Assembly (NCBI RefSeq): GCF_002251835.1
Contig: NZ_NOXV01000302.1
Coordinates: forward strand, 29,735 to 64,981
Source of the DNA: Flavobacterium cyanobacteriorum
Lineage (GTDB): Bacteria > Bacteroidota > Bacteroidia > Flavobacteriales > Flavobacteriaceae
Length of the DNA: 35,247 nt
Direction: 5' to 3'
Below are positions 1 to 7,848 of this stretch, one piece after another; position 1 is the stretch's first letter; every line of letters begins with the position of its first letter. The position numbers were made by a program, and so were the translations under genes. Under the pieces are notes generated by a model. It had not been told where the DNA came from. It did not search any database and saw only the letters and a program-made list of their open reading frames with translations.

Positions 1-719
1 ATACGATATACTTTTTGAAGTACCCATTGTATGGCCTGTACTATTTTTATACTGCCTAAAAGCGGGAATGAAATCCAGCCGTTAAGATTTGCCAACTTCG
101 ATACAAAGTTGTTGTAGCTTTCGTTGTCATACAGCATGTTGTGTATTATATAGTTTACGTTGTACACGTAGCTGCCTACCTTCATGCTCCGTTGTGAAAA
201 ATGCCCAAATTCGTGTGCAATAATTCCCTTGAACTCATCAACAGTTACAGAATTCATTAACCCTAAGCCAATATGCAGGTTTTTACGAACAGGCAGGAAC
301 ATGCTCCAAAAGCTGGAGTTATAAAATACGGACGCATTTACTTCAGACGACAGGTATACTTTTCTGGGAAACTGAGTACCTGCTTCCTGAACCACATCAT
401 GAATCAGCGCAAATAGTTCCGGTTGATCTTCTTCATTTATCTCAAGGTAGTTTGACAGGTCTGTTTTATTCCTTGTGAAGATAAATTTTATCAGGAAAAA
501 AAGGGTGAGCACGCCTACTGCCGCAATACCGAGCCCCAACATTAATGTAACAAAATGTGCTTTAAATGATACAAGCATAATAGCACCATAGCCACATAAA
601 ACGGTGAGGCCTACAGCCAGCGCAAAGAGTGCCAGGTAGGTAACTACAAATAATATGATTGAAAAAATTGCTTTAGTTGCTTTCTGTTTAAATTCGGGTG
701 TAACTGTAATGTTTTCCAT
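1..719 (-). CDS. M48 family metallopeptidase, C-terminus cut by window edge
   Basis: This is the N-terminal part of a membrane zinc metalloprotease; the gene runs out of the window at base 1, leaving about 239 codons. Translation from the ATG at 719 begins MENITVTPEFKQKATK. Two strongly hydrophobic stretches follow within the first 80 residues, then a soluble region with the zinc-binding motif HEFGH at about residues 169-173 (bases 201-215). HExxH after paired N-terminal membrane helices is the pattern of M48 (HtpX/Ste24-like) peptidases, which are usually linked to membrane-protein quality control. The second glutamate ligand expected downstream lies outside the window. The start is 15 bases after the stop of the RNA methyltransferase gene on the same strand, so the two are probably co-transcribed. 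The family is secure; the substrate is unknown. Confidence 0.88.
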   Translation of the reverse strand, partial: MENITVTPEFKQKATKAIFSIILFVVTYLALFALAVGLTVLCGYGAIMLVSFKAHFVTLMLGLGIAAVGVLTLFFLIKFIFTRNKTDLSNYLEINEEDQPELFALIHDVVQEAGTQFPRKVYLSSEVNASVFYNSSFWSMFLPVRKNLHIGLGLMNSVTVDEFKGIIAHEFGHFSQRSMKVGSYVYNVNYIIHNMLYDNESYNNFVSKLANLNGWISFPLLGSIKIVQAIQWVLQKVYR

Positions 720-734
720 AGATATAGGGCACTA

Positions 735-1523
735 TTAAAATCCTCTTTGCCTTTTGGCTTCAAAAATAAGTATGGCAGCGGCTACCGAAACATTCATGGA
801 GTCGATTTCGCCGTGCATGGGTATAATGATATTTTTTGTTGATGTTTCGCGCCACGTGTCAGATAATCCGGTGGCTTCGGTGCCAACCACCAGCGCGGTG
901 GGTGTGGTATAATCCCGGGTGTGGTATGGTGTAGAGTCCTGCAGCGTGGCACAATAAATGCTGATGTTGCAATCTTTAAGGAAGGCTATAACCTCATCGG
1001 TACTGCCGGTAGCTATGTTATTTGTAAACAGGCAGCCCACACTGGAACGTACAATATTAGGGTTATACATATCGCTCCTGGGGTTGGCAATAATAACAGC
1101 ATCAAGGTTGGCGGCATCGGCAGTGCGGAGGAGCGCCCCGATGTTCCCCGGCTTTTCCGGCGCTTCGGCTACCAATATCAGCGGGTTTTCTCGCAGTTGC
1201 AAATCGGCCAGTTCCAGGCTTTTACTGCGGGCTATGGCTATTATGCCTTCGGTAGTATCCCGGTAGGCCAGCTTTTGGTACACCTCTTTATTTATTTCAA
1301 TCAGTCCGGCATTGCGGCCTGCCAGGTGGCGCACCTCATTTTCGCTAAGCATTTCCGGCAGAAATAAAACAGTTTCTAAAATGTACCCACCTTTTTTTGC
1401 CAGCATTACCTCCCGCTGCCCCTCAATCAGGAATGTGCCGCTTTGCCTGCGGGCCTTAGCCTTTTCCTGCAACTGCACAAGTTGCTTAATTAGCGGGTTC
1501 TGCGGGCTGGTGATGAGTTTCAA
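735..1523 (-). CDS. TrmH/SpoU family RNA 2'-O-methyltransferase
   Basis: This 262-residue protein should transfer a methyl group from S-adenosylmethionine to a ribose 2'-hydroxyl in rRNA or tRNA. The N-terminal part (about 1-100) looks like the SpoU substrate-binding domain. The C-terminal SPOUT knot domain has all three family motifs: PGNIGALLRTADA at 125-137 with the conserved Asn and Arg, VVGTEATGLS at 212-221, and IPMHGEIDSMNVSVAAA from 234 with the conserved Asn at 244. The length is normal for a TrmH/RlmB-type enzyme. The sequence alone cannot separate RlmB-like from other TrmH specificities, so no symbol is given. The ATG at 1523 is the natural start of the conserved domain. It is the first gene of a likely two-gene unit with the M48 protease. 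Confidence 0.92.
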   Translation of the reverse strand: MKLITSPQNPLIKQLVQLQEKAKARRQSGTFLIEGQREVMLAKKGGYILETVLFLPEMLSENEVRHLAGRNAGLIEINKEVYQKLAYRDTTEGIIAIARSKSLELADLQLRENPLILVAEAPEKPGNIGALLRTADAANLDAVIIANPRSDMYNPNIVRSSVGCLFTNNIATGSTDEVIAFLKDCNISIYCATLQDSTPYHTRDYTTPTALVVGTEATGLSDTWRETSTKNIIIPMHGEIDSMNVSVAAAILIFEAKRQRGF

Positions 1524-1549
1524 TGGTTGCGGGTTATTGGTTTTGGCAT

Positions 1550-1557
1550 CAAAAATA
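1550..1557 (-). promoter_or_regulatory. candidate -7 box for the RNA methyltransferase gene
   Basis: On the minus strand these bases read TATTTTTG, a full match to the Bacteroidetes -7 consensus TAnnTTTG. They lie 26 bases upstream of the ATG, giving a short leader of about 20 bases. No clear TTTG -33 element is seen at the usual spacing, so this is a tentative call. Confidence 0.4.
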
Positions 1558-1702
1558 ATGAATTTTCATTGTTTGCATATTTTTAGTTCTTGAAGGAATC
1601 CGGTGTGAAAACCTAAATTTTATTCTCAAATGAACTTTTGCATATTTAGACAGTATAAGGTATGCTGAAAACTTCTATTAATATTTGGTTTATAATCAGT
1701 AA

Positions 1703-1728
1703 TTGTAGCTTATTCGTACTTATATTTG
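1703..1728 (+). promoter_or_regulatory. candidate promoter for the 1733-2363 remnant
   Basis: TATATTTG at 1721-1728 fully matches TAnnTTTG. A TTG at 1703-1705 could be the -33 element, but the spacing of 15 bases is shorter than usual. Transcription would start at about 1733, which is where the ATG of the upstream reading frame lies. This suggests the original gene began there rather than at 1806. Confidence 0.4.
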
Positions 1729-1732
1729 AATT

Positions 1733-2363
1733 ATGGATGAGATTTCTTCAAAAATTTGCGATGTAATTTCGCTTAACGGCCTTATAATATCTTTTTGGAG
1801 TATTGATGTATAAAGGCTACAGGGAGAAGGCAGCATTATTTTTTGGTCTTTTTATACTAACCTATTGTGGCAGCGCGTTCCAGTACACGTTACTCAATTA
1901 TTTTTATTTTCCCATAGATTTTTCCTGCTTTCCTCTTAGTCTTTTCCTGTTGTTTGTAAAGAAAATTTCGGGAACTTACCGCAATAGTGATATTGCATAC
2001 CTGATTCCGGGTGCCTTAGATATAATAATTTCTGTATTGATGCCATTCAATCCTGAAAAACAAGGGATTACAGGCGCTACAATGGCTTATTTAGGGCTGT
2101 CTTTGTATGCGTTTTCTTTTCAGTCAAGCCGCGACTGGACAAAGCCTGTTTATAAAATTGATTTCAAGCCTAAGAAGGCTAATCAGTGGGAAGAGGTAGA
2201 ACTTGATTTAAATACGCTTTATGAAGAAGTAGTAGGGGAAAAGACAGGTGCGGCAGTTACAAAAAAAGTACTTTCTGATGTAGCACGCGTAGGGATTATT
2301 ACAAATGAAAAAAGGGAAGGTAAATTCCAGCTGGATGTAGCCGAAATAGAGTTTTTAAATTAA
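1733..2363 (+). pseudogene. frameshifted, possibly chimeric membrane-protein remnant
   Basis: The main reading frame (TTG 1803 or ATG 1806 to 2363, up to 186 residues) starts in the middle of what looks like a multi-helix membrane domain. A second frame opens with ATG at 1733, encodes 26 residues ending in a hydrophobic helix (SLNGLIISFWSIDV), and stops at 1811-1813, eight bases into the main frame. Joined by a frameshift near 1800, the two give a plausible N-terminus like that of the helical membrane sensor region of Bacteroidetes AraC- or LytTR-type regulators. No DNA-binding domain follows. From about residue 95 the sequence instead resembles a beta-sandwich of the CIA30 or carbohydrate-binding type, with WEEVELDLNTLY and later GKFQLDVAEIEF. 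The ORF may therefore be a deletion-fused remnant. An intact small membrane protein that starts at 1806, with the 1733 ORF as an upstream leader, cannot be excluded. Confidence 0.45.
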
Positions 2364-2484
2364 TTCAGACGTGTTATCCAGGTACAACTGTATGTAAATA
2401 GGTGTTAAACTCCCTATTTGGCATATAAGTATCTTTTTTTAAATAAGTTGTAATTTTCTTGAACCTATTCAAAAATTAAAAGTC

Positions 2485-2525
2485 GAATTTATAAAGCTAC
2501 TTTATATGAGTAGCTTTATAAATTC
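2485..2525. terminator. bidirectional terminator hairpin between convergent genes
   Basis: There is a perfect 17-base inverted repeat (GAATTTATAAAGCTACT at 2485-2501 and its complement at 2509-2525) with a 7-base loop. It lies between the plus-strand remnant ending at 2363 and the minus-strand lipoprotein gene ending at 2539. On the minus strand it is followed by a T-rich tract, so it best terminates the lipoprotein transcript. A weaker 7-bp hairpin (2396-2419) lies just after the plus-strand gene. Confidence 0.65.
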
Positions 2526-2538
2526 TAATTATCAGATA

Positions 2539-3114
2539 TTATTTTGAAAACTGTTGCTGCATGCCAAAATTTCTTTGTGCGAGGAGCAATTCTGTTTCTT
2601 TTTCCTTCTTTTCATCAGGCGTATGCCACTTTATTTCCCGGATTACCTGTATGTTTTTATCTTTAAAGCGGTTTGATAAATTCATTTTTTCAGTTTTATC
2701 AATGCTGTTTACCGATAAAAGTAGTGTGTAGAAGCTGTTGAAGTGCGGCAGGTTATTTTCCATCTCCATCTGCTGGCTGATTAAGAACATTTTTTGTTCT
2801 TCATTTCCCTCGTTAAGTGCCTTTCTGTTTAATTTAATAAACCATATATTCTTAAGGTTGGTATCAAAGTCCTGTCCTTGGGATTTGCTTATATCCTGTT
2901 TGTACAATTCCAGCATGTCTGCCAGAGTGAGGGTATTAGCTTTTTGGAGTGTAGTAAAAACATTCAATCCTGGGGGGATTTCGCCTTTTACCCTTCCCGT
3001 TGCTGCACTTATTTTGGCAGTTGAAGTTTCATTATTAATAACTGTCTCCTTATCCTCTGAGCAGCCAAAAGCCAGTAAAGCTGAAATGGCTATGACAATA
3101 ATATTTTTTTTCAT
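2539..3114 (-). CDS. putative surface lipoprotein of unknown function
   Basis: This 191-residue protein has a classic lipoprotein signal peptide: MKK, a hydrophobic stretch, then the lipobox LAFGC with the lipidated cysteine at residue 18. The cysteine is followed by SEDKE, an acidic run resembling the export signal described for surface-exposed lipoproteins in Flavobacterium and Capnocytophaga. It may therefore sit on the outer face of the outer membrane, which is an inference. The rest is mainly hydrophilic and predicted helical, and I recognise no domain. It starts 19 bases after the stop of the small Cys-rich remnant on the same strand, so they may once have formed one transcription unit. 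A strong hairpin lies 13 bases beyond its stop. Confidence 0.75.
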   Translation of the reverse strand: MKKNIIVIAISALLAFGCSEDKETVINNETSTAKISAATGRVKGEIPPGLNVFTTLQKANTLTLADMLELYKQDISKSQGQDFDTNLKNIWFIKLNRKALNEGNEEQKMFLISQQMEMENNLPHFNSFYTLLLSVNSIDKTEKMNLSNRFKDKNIQVIREIKWHTPDEKKEKETELLLAQRNFGMQQQFSK

Positions 3115-3133
3115 GATAATAAAGGTTTAATTG

Positions 3134-3401
3134 TTAAGCTGCACCACCACTGCAACAATCTTTTTGTGCATCGTTATAATTCTCATATTCCTGAGCTGAT
3201 GTTAATGTGTATGTACCATTTCCATTATCTCCAGGTTAAAGACACAGCTGGCAGAGCACGATTTACCGTACCAGGTGTACAACAGTTGGATCCTCCTCGT
3301 TTTGGGTCATCAACTGAATATTCAATAGTTGACCCAGATGACATACTACCACAGGCACACCTTTCTATATTTGCTGTAAAGCAGACTTTTATAAAAATAA
3401 T
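3134..3401 (-). pseudogene. remnant of a small cysteine-rich ORF
   Basis: Reading the minus strand, one frame is open from 3401 to a stop at 3225-3227 and gives CACGSMSSGSTIEYSVDDPK followed by RGGSNCCTPGTVNRALPAV. A second frame, open from about 3235 to the stop at 3134-3136, gives GDNGNGTYTLTSAQEYENYN and ends in DAQKDCCSGGAA. The two look like one small polar, Cys-pair-rich protein split by a frameshift near 3225-3238. No ATG occurs in any frame in the AT-rich stretch upstream of 3401. The first ATG in the open frame (3344) would give only 39 residues, so the original start and signal peptide seem to be lost. I recognise no family. A 79-residue frame on the plus strand overlaps it and is judged spurious. 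The remnant could be a relic of a secreted peptide co-transcribed with the lipoprotein. Confidence 0.4.
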
Positions 3402-3514
3402 TTAATAGTTGAAATTTGGAATTTATGTAAAATTGTAAAATATATTGTTAAAGTAAAGTTAAATATTTAATTTTTTGGGGTGCTGATCATAAGGCCATTA
3501 GATTAGGAGGCAAA

Positions 3515-4846
3515 TTACAATATCCCCCTCGCCTTAATCTCCAGGTATTTATTGATGCTGTCAATAGTTAGGTTTTCAGGCTGGGTAAGTACCGAGTAGA
3601 TGCCATACTTTTTAAGCTCATTCACTATCAGGCGCTTTTCAAAAGCAAACTTTTCTGCAATAACCTTATCATACACTTCCTGTATATTGCGTGCCTTGTT
3701 GTACATCATTTCTTTTAGTTCGGTATTTTCAAAGAAAACCACAACCAGCAGGTGGCTTTTGGCAATGCCTTTCAGGTAGGGCAGCTGGCGGTGCAGGCCA
3801 TCGACGGTTTCAAAATTAGTGTAGAGCAATATCAGGCTACGCTGGTTGATGTTCTTCTTTATGTCGGCATACAGTCGGCCGAAGTCGCTCTCAAAAAAGT
3901 TGGTGTTTACATTATACAGCGTTTCCAGCACTTTCTGCATCTGGCCGGAGCGCCTTTCGGCAGCCACACGGTTCTCTACTTTTTTAGAGAAGGCAAACAT
4001 ACCGGCCTTATCCCCTTTTTTAAGTATAACGTTTGAAAGCACTAAGGTTGAATTTATGGCATAATCAAGCAGGCTGAGCCCTTCAAAAGGCATTTTCATT
4101 ACACGTCCCTTATCAATAGCCATATATACGTTTTGTGAGCGCTCGTCCTGGAACTGGTTCACCATAAGCTGGTTCTTTTTAGCAGTGGCTTTCCAGTTTA
4201 TTGTACGTATGTCATCGCCCTGTATATACTCTTTTATCTGCTCAAATTCCATAGTGTGGCCTATACGGCGTATCTTTTTCAGCCCATACTGGAACAGCCT
4301 GTTTGAAAATGCAACCAGGTCATATTTCCTCAGCTGGATGTAGCTTGGGTACACCGGCACCATTTGCCCTTCGCCAAAAATATAGCGGCGCGATACCAGG
4401 CGCAGGGGAGAGGATACATAAATATTCAGCTTGCCGAAGAAGTACTCGCCGCGTTCGGTTGGGCGCAGCGTATATTCAAAATTGTCGGCCGCACCTGCTG
4501 CCACTTTCCGGCTGATCCCGAAATTGCGCAGCTGGAACTGGAAAGGTATCTCGTCAATAACTTTTACATTAACGGCAAACGGGTAGGTGCTCTGCATTTT
4601 AACCAGTACGGCATTGTCATCGCCGTTACTCAGTTTTTCAGGCGTATGCCTTGATGCTGTTAACTTTGCGCCACCGGCAAAAAGCAGCAATATATCTATT
4701 GCCGTAAAGGCGGCATATACATACACAAGCAGCCATACCGCTTTATACAGCGCAGGGAATACATACGAAAGTACAAAGCATACCATGATGCCTATAAGCA
4801 CATAGAAAAAGAAATTATTGAGGTATATTTTTTTAAACCACTTCAT
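3515..4846 (-). CDS. DUF58 domain protein, vWA-like partner of MoxR
   Basis: This 443-residue protein has two N-terminal membrane helices (about residues 11-31 and 36-57), then a beta-rich region. The DUF58 signature follows at about 208-235: YIQGDDIRTINWKATAKK, then FQDER. Next comes a vWA-like core beginning VYMAIDKGR with a metal-site-like aspartate. DUF58 proteins are almost always encoded beside a MoxR AAA+ ATPase and are thought to be its membrane-linked partner or substrate adaptor; the biochemical role is unsettled. The ATG shares one base with the MoxR stop (TAATG on the minus strand), so the pair is probably translationally coupled. It is the last gene of the six-gene unit; no hairpin terminator was noticed after it. 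Confidence 0.9.
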   Translation of the reverse strand: MKWFKKIYLNNFFFYVLIGIMVCFVLSYVFPALYKAVWLLVYVYAAFTAIDILLLFAGGAKLTASRHTPEKLSNGDDNAVLVKMQSTYPFAVNVKVIDEIPFQFQLRNFGISRKVAAGAADNFEYTLRPTERGEYFFGKLNIYVSSPLRLVSRRYIFGEGQMVPVYPSYIQLRKYDLVAFSNRLFQYGLKKIRRIGHTMEFEQIKEYIQGDDIRTINWKATAKKNQLMVNQFQDERSQNVYMAIDKGRVMKMPFEGLSLLDYAINSTLVLSNVILKKGDKAGMFAFSKKVENRVAAERRSGQMQKVLETLYNVNTNFFESDFGRLYADIKKNINQRSLILLYTNFETVDGLHRQLPYLKGIAKSHLLVVVFFENTELKEMMYNKARNIQEVYDKVIAEKFAFEKRLIVNELKKYGIYSVLTQPENLTIDSINKYLEIKARGIL

Positions 4847-5877
4847 TAACGCGGTATTTCAACAGTGTCTATTATCTGCCTTATTATTTCGGGGCTGGTA
4901 AGCCCTTCCATTTCACGTTCAGGCGCTACTACTACCCTGTGCTGCAGGACAGGCACAGCAGCTTCCTTAATGTCTTCAGGTGTTACAAAATCACGCCCCC
5001 TGAGTGCTGCGTAGCCTTTAGCCGCATTTAGTATAGCAATAGAGGCGCGCGGCGAAGCGCCCAGGTAAAGGAACGCATTATCCCTGGTGTTGGTAACTAT
5101 CTTGGCAATGTACTCTATAAGTTGTGGCTCTATAACAATGTGCTTTACAATACCCTGGTATTTTATTATATCGGCCTGTGAGAGTACCTGCTTTATATTC
5201 TCCAGCTTATCACGCTCCTGAAGGGCATTTTCACGCTGTAGTATAGCGATTTCCTCATCAAGCTTAGGATAGTCGATAGTTATTTTGAACAGGAAACGGT
5301 CAAGCTGCGCTTCCGGCAGGCGATATGTCCCTTCCTGCTCAACAGGGTTTTGTGTGGCAATAACCAGGAAAGGCGCTTCCATGGCGTGCGTTTTGCCCTC
5401 AACGGTTATCTGGCGTTCTTCCATAACCTCAAACAATGCTGCCTGTGTTTTGGCAGGTGCGCGGTTTATCTCGTCAATCAGTATAAAATTAGAGAATACC
5501 GGCCCTTTTTTAAAGTCAAATGCCGATTTGGAAAGGTCGAATACCGATGTACCCAGAATATCCGAAGGCATCAGGTCAGGCGTAAACTGAATCCTGCTGA
5601 AACCGAGTGAAAGTGTTTTGGAGAGAAGTTTTGCCGTTATGGTCTTGGCCACGCCGGGTACGCCTTCGAGCAGCACATGCCCGTTGCTCAAAATTGCCAC
5701 CAGCAGCTGGTCAATCATTTTTTGCTGTCCCACAATCACATTGCTTATTTCGTGCTTAACGGCATCAATGCTCTGCTGCAGGCCGGTCAGGTCGATCCTT
5801 GACTGGAAGTTGATACTTTCATTTTCTGCATTGTCCTTTTGCAGGTTTATGTTGTTGTTCTCAAAATTATCTGTCAT
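4846..5877 (-). CDS. MoxR-family AAA+ ATPase
   Basis: This is a 343-residue soluble AAA+ ATPase. After an Asn/Glu-rich N-terminus it has Walker A GVPGVAKT (72-79), Walker B LIDEINR (133-139), sensor 1 ATQNP (174-178) and the MoxR-typical EAQLDRF (189-195). A C-terminal AAA lid contains GASPRASIAIL and ends near residue 340. MoxR proteins act as chaperone-like ATPases that mature or remodel protein complexes, usually together with vWA/DUF58 proteins. The start overlaps the DUF4350 stop by four bases and the stop overlaps the DUF58 start, so stoichiometric co-translation is likely. All ATPase motifs are intact. The client complex is not known and may be the membrane proteins encoded upstream. 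Confidence 0.95.
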   Translation of the reverse strand: MTDNFENNNINLQKDNAENESINFQSRIDLTGLQQSIDAVKHEISNVIVGQQKMIDQLLVAILSNGHVLLEGVPGVAKTITAKLLSKTLSLGFSRIQFTPDLMPSDILGTSVFDLSKSAFDFKKGPVFSNFILIDEINRAPAKTQAALFEVMEERQITVEGKTHAMEAPFLVIATQNPVEQEGTYRLPEAQLDRFLFKITIDYPKLDEEIAILQRENALQERDKLENIKQVLSQADIIKYQGIVKHIVIEPQLIEYIAKIVTNTRDNAFLYLGASPRASIAILNAAKGYAALRGRDFVTPEDIKEAAVPVLQHRVVVAPEREMEGLTSPEIIRQIIDTVEIPR

Positions 5878-7058
5878 AACATTAAGTTTTCTATTGCTTT
5901 ATTTATTTCTATTACATCGGCTTCAGTGCTGTCAAACTTGTGCCGGTATACTTTTATTATCCTTACCAGGTTCCTTATATCTTCTATCGGCTTACCTGTT
6001 TTAAGATGCAGTTTCTCTATAAACTCATCATCAAGGGCGTAGGTATCTATAAGGTATTCATTCCTTATTTTTTCAAGGAAATAAATAATCTTTTTGTCAA
6101 TAATAGTGTGGTGGTTGCCTTCCTGGTAGTACAGGTTGCCTATGGTTTTAGTAAAATCAACTGTAGTGTTGCGCACCGGGGGTATTTCGGGTACAATGCG
6201 CTGCTTCCTTTTGGCATTAAAGAATATAAATATTACCAGCCCTATAAGACCGAAATATAAGGCCCACTTAAGTCCGGGCTGCTTAATGATGTAGCGCAGG
6301 GGAGACGAAGATACACCGGTAATCTTTTCACTGTACCAGTATATAGTCCCCGGCTTTATATATGACAGTAATTTTTCGGTGTACTGGTAATGGTTGCCTT
6401 TTAGCAGATGGAAATTACTGAACACCGCGGGCTGGGTGTGGAGCAGGAAACTGCCATTGCCGAAAGGCGCCTTGATAAAGTTAGCCCGCTGTTGTTTATT
6501 TACTTCCTGGTAGCCCAGGGTTTTGGCATATTGGTTATTAATGCTGTCAAAATAGGTAAAGCCCATACCCTCATTAAAGTAGTACTTTTGCCTGGCAGCA
6601 CCATCAGCAGTAATGTACATGGGAATGGAATCAATCCTGGCAAATTCCATGTTTACAGTCACCTGCAGCGTATCGAGCAGTTCCTCGGGGAAATCTTTCA
6701 TGCTGAGCAGAACTGTGTTTCCATGCTCAGCGAAATACAGCAGTTCCTTAACAGATTCTTTGTCAAGGTTAGCCGATTCATTGATGTGCAGGAACGTTCC
6801 GCTTATTTTATAGTTGCTTGTACTATGGTCATACTGTTCGTCAAGAAACTCATAAGGTGTTACGGTTATACGCTTAATATTATTGCCGGTCAGCCCCTTC
6901 AGTTCCCTGTCCAGTACATAAAGCCCCAGGGGGTACTTATCTTTTGGCAGGTAGGTGGGTGTCCAGTTTATGGGTTTTGGCTTGCTGGCATCAATAAAAA
7001 TAATAAGCCCTACAATCATGCCCAGGAGTACTATGTAAAATATTAGCTTCCGGTTCAT
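5874..7058 (-). CDS. DUF4350-type membrane protein
   Basis: This 394-residue protein has one N-terminal helix (FYIVLLGMIVGLIIFIDA), an extracytoplasmic domain of about 230 residues, and a second helix near residues 265-282 (WALYFGLIGLVIFIFF). A basic stretch (NAKRKQR) and a cytoplasmic helical tail follow. The layout and the position between DUF4129-like and MoxR genes match DUF4350 proteins, whose extracellular part often looks like a glutamine-amidotransferase-like fold of unknown activity. The start follows the preceding stop by one base, and the 3' end overlaps MoxR by four bases. The family call rests on topology, context and sequence flavour rather than one diagnostic motif. Confidence 0.75.
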   Translation of the reverse strand: MNRKLIFYIVLLGMIVGLIIFIDASKPKPINWTPTYLPKDKYPLGLYVLDRELKGLTGNNIKRITVTPYEFLDEQYDHSTSNYKISGTFLHINESANLDKESVKELLYFAEHGNTVLLSMKDFPEELLDTLQVTVNMEFARIDSIPMYITADGAARQKYYFNEGMGFTYFDSINNQYAKTLGYQEVNKQQRANFIKAPFGNGSFLLHTQPAVFSNFHLLKGNHYQYTEKLLSYIKPGTIYWYSEKITGVSSSPLRYIIKQPGLKWALYFGLIGLVIFIFFNAKRKQRIVPEIPPVRNTTVDFTKTIGNLYYQEGNHHTIIDKKIIYFLEKIRNEYLIDTYALDDEFIEKLHLKTGKPIEDIRNLVRIIKVYRHKFDSTEADVIEINKAIENLML

Positions 7059-7059
7059 A

Positions 7060-7848
7060 CTACAGCGTATTAATAGTTTTTAAAAATGCTTTTTCAGCCT
7101 TGCCGAAAGCCAGTTCATTAATAGGGAACTCGCCGTACCAGCTGTAATCGTACAGGTATGAAAGATACTCAAAATCTTTCCTGAGCCCCGCATCCTTTAT
7201 TTCATACCGGTAGTCAGTATTGGTCTTGTCCCAGTGCCAGTCGATAATTTCGCGGTTAGAGAGTTTTTTAAGCAGCCAAAGGTAATAATACCGAACGCCG
7301 AGGCGGTAGTCCTGTTTTTGTTTTGTGCTCTCTATCAGCTGCCTGAAATCCATCTGGTGGATGTCTCCTTCTGTTACATTTTGTACAGATATCTTTTTGC
7401 CCGATCTGCCAAATATCCTGAAGCTGCCTTCTTTGTTTACAATAGCTTTTACTATCAGGTAAACTACAAAAAGCAGCAAAAGCCCCAGCAATATCCTTAC
7501 AATAATGGCATAGGCGGGGGTATTGGTGGCACTATTGCCAAATGAAAAAATATCGTTTAATACTTTACTGAGCCAATCCAGGAAGCGTTGCCAGTTCGTT
7601 TTAGCCTGTGGTTTCAGTTCGTAAATAAATTCCTCTCCTTTATATTTGGTTTTAAAGCCGCTTTCGAACCTCTTCGGGGTATAAGCAACCAGAGTATCTG
7701 AAGGTACAGTGGCGTTGGCCGACTTGTCTTCAGTGAGGAAATTTACTGTGGCAGTAGTGTCGGCATCAATAATCATATTTCCGCTGTCCTGTGCGGTAAT
7801 TAACGCCGGGGCAAAAAATAGCAATATGTAAACGGGTAGCTTATTCAC
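7060..7848 (-). CDS. DUF4129-like single-pass membrane protein
   Basis: This 262-residue protein has a signal peptide (cleavage probably after about residue 19, near ALITAQ), a periplasmic segment, and one membrane helix near residues 112-134 (AYAIIVRILLGLLLLFVVYL). The cytoplasmic C-terminal part contains YRLGVRYYYLWLLKKLSNR and YDYSWYGEFPINE. This resembles the DUF4129 domain, found elsewhere at the C-terminus of transglutaminase-like TgpA proteins and in MoxR clusters. The trailing part may contact the ATPase, which is an inference. It overlaps the upstream gene by eight bases and is one base from the downstream gene. Confidence 0.78.
   Translation of the reverse strand: MNKLPVYILLFFAPALITAQDSGNMIIDADTTATVNFLTEDKSANATVPSDTLVAYTPKRFESGFKTKYKGEEFIYELKPQAKTNWQRFLDWLSKVLNDIFSFGNSATNTPAYAIIVRILLGLLLLFVVYLIVKAIVNKEGSFRIFGRSGKKISVQNVTEGDIHQMDFRQLIESTKQKQDYRLGVRYYYLWLLKKLSNREIIDWHWDKTNTDYRYEIKDAGLRKDFEYLSYLYDYSWYGEFPINELAFGKAEKAFLKTINTL

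Noticed and set aside
921-1367. 148-residue plus-strand ORF
   Set aside because: It is antisense to the RNA methyltransferase, whose three motifs are intact.
3166-3405. 79-residue plus-strand ORF
   Set aside because: It overlaps the minus-strand Cys-rich remnant, has no signal or domain, and its composition looks like a complement of that remnant.
6408-7046. 212-residue plus-strand ORF inside the DUF4350 gene
   Set aside because: It is antisense to a well-supported gene in an overlapping operon, with no domain or start context.
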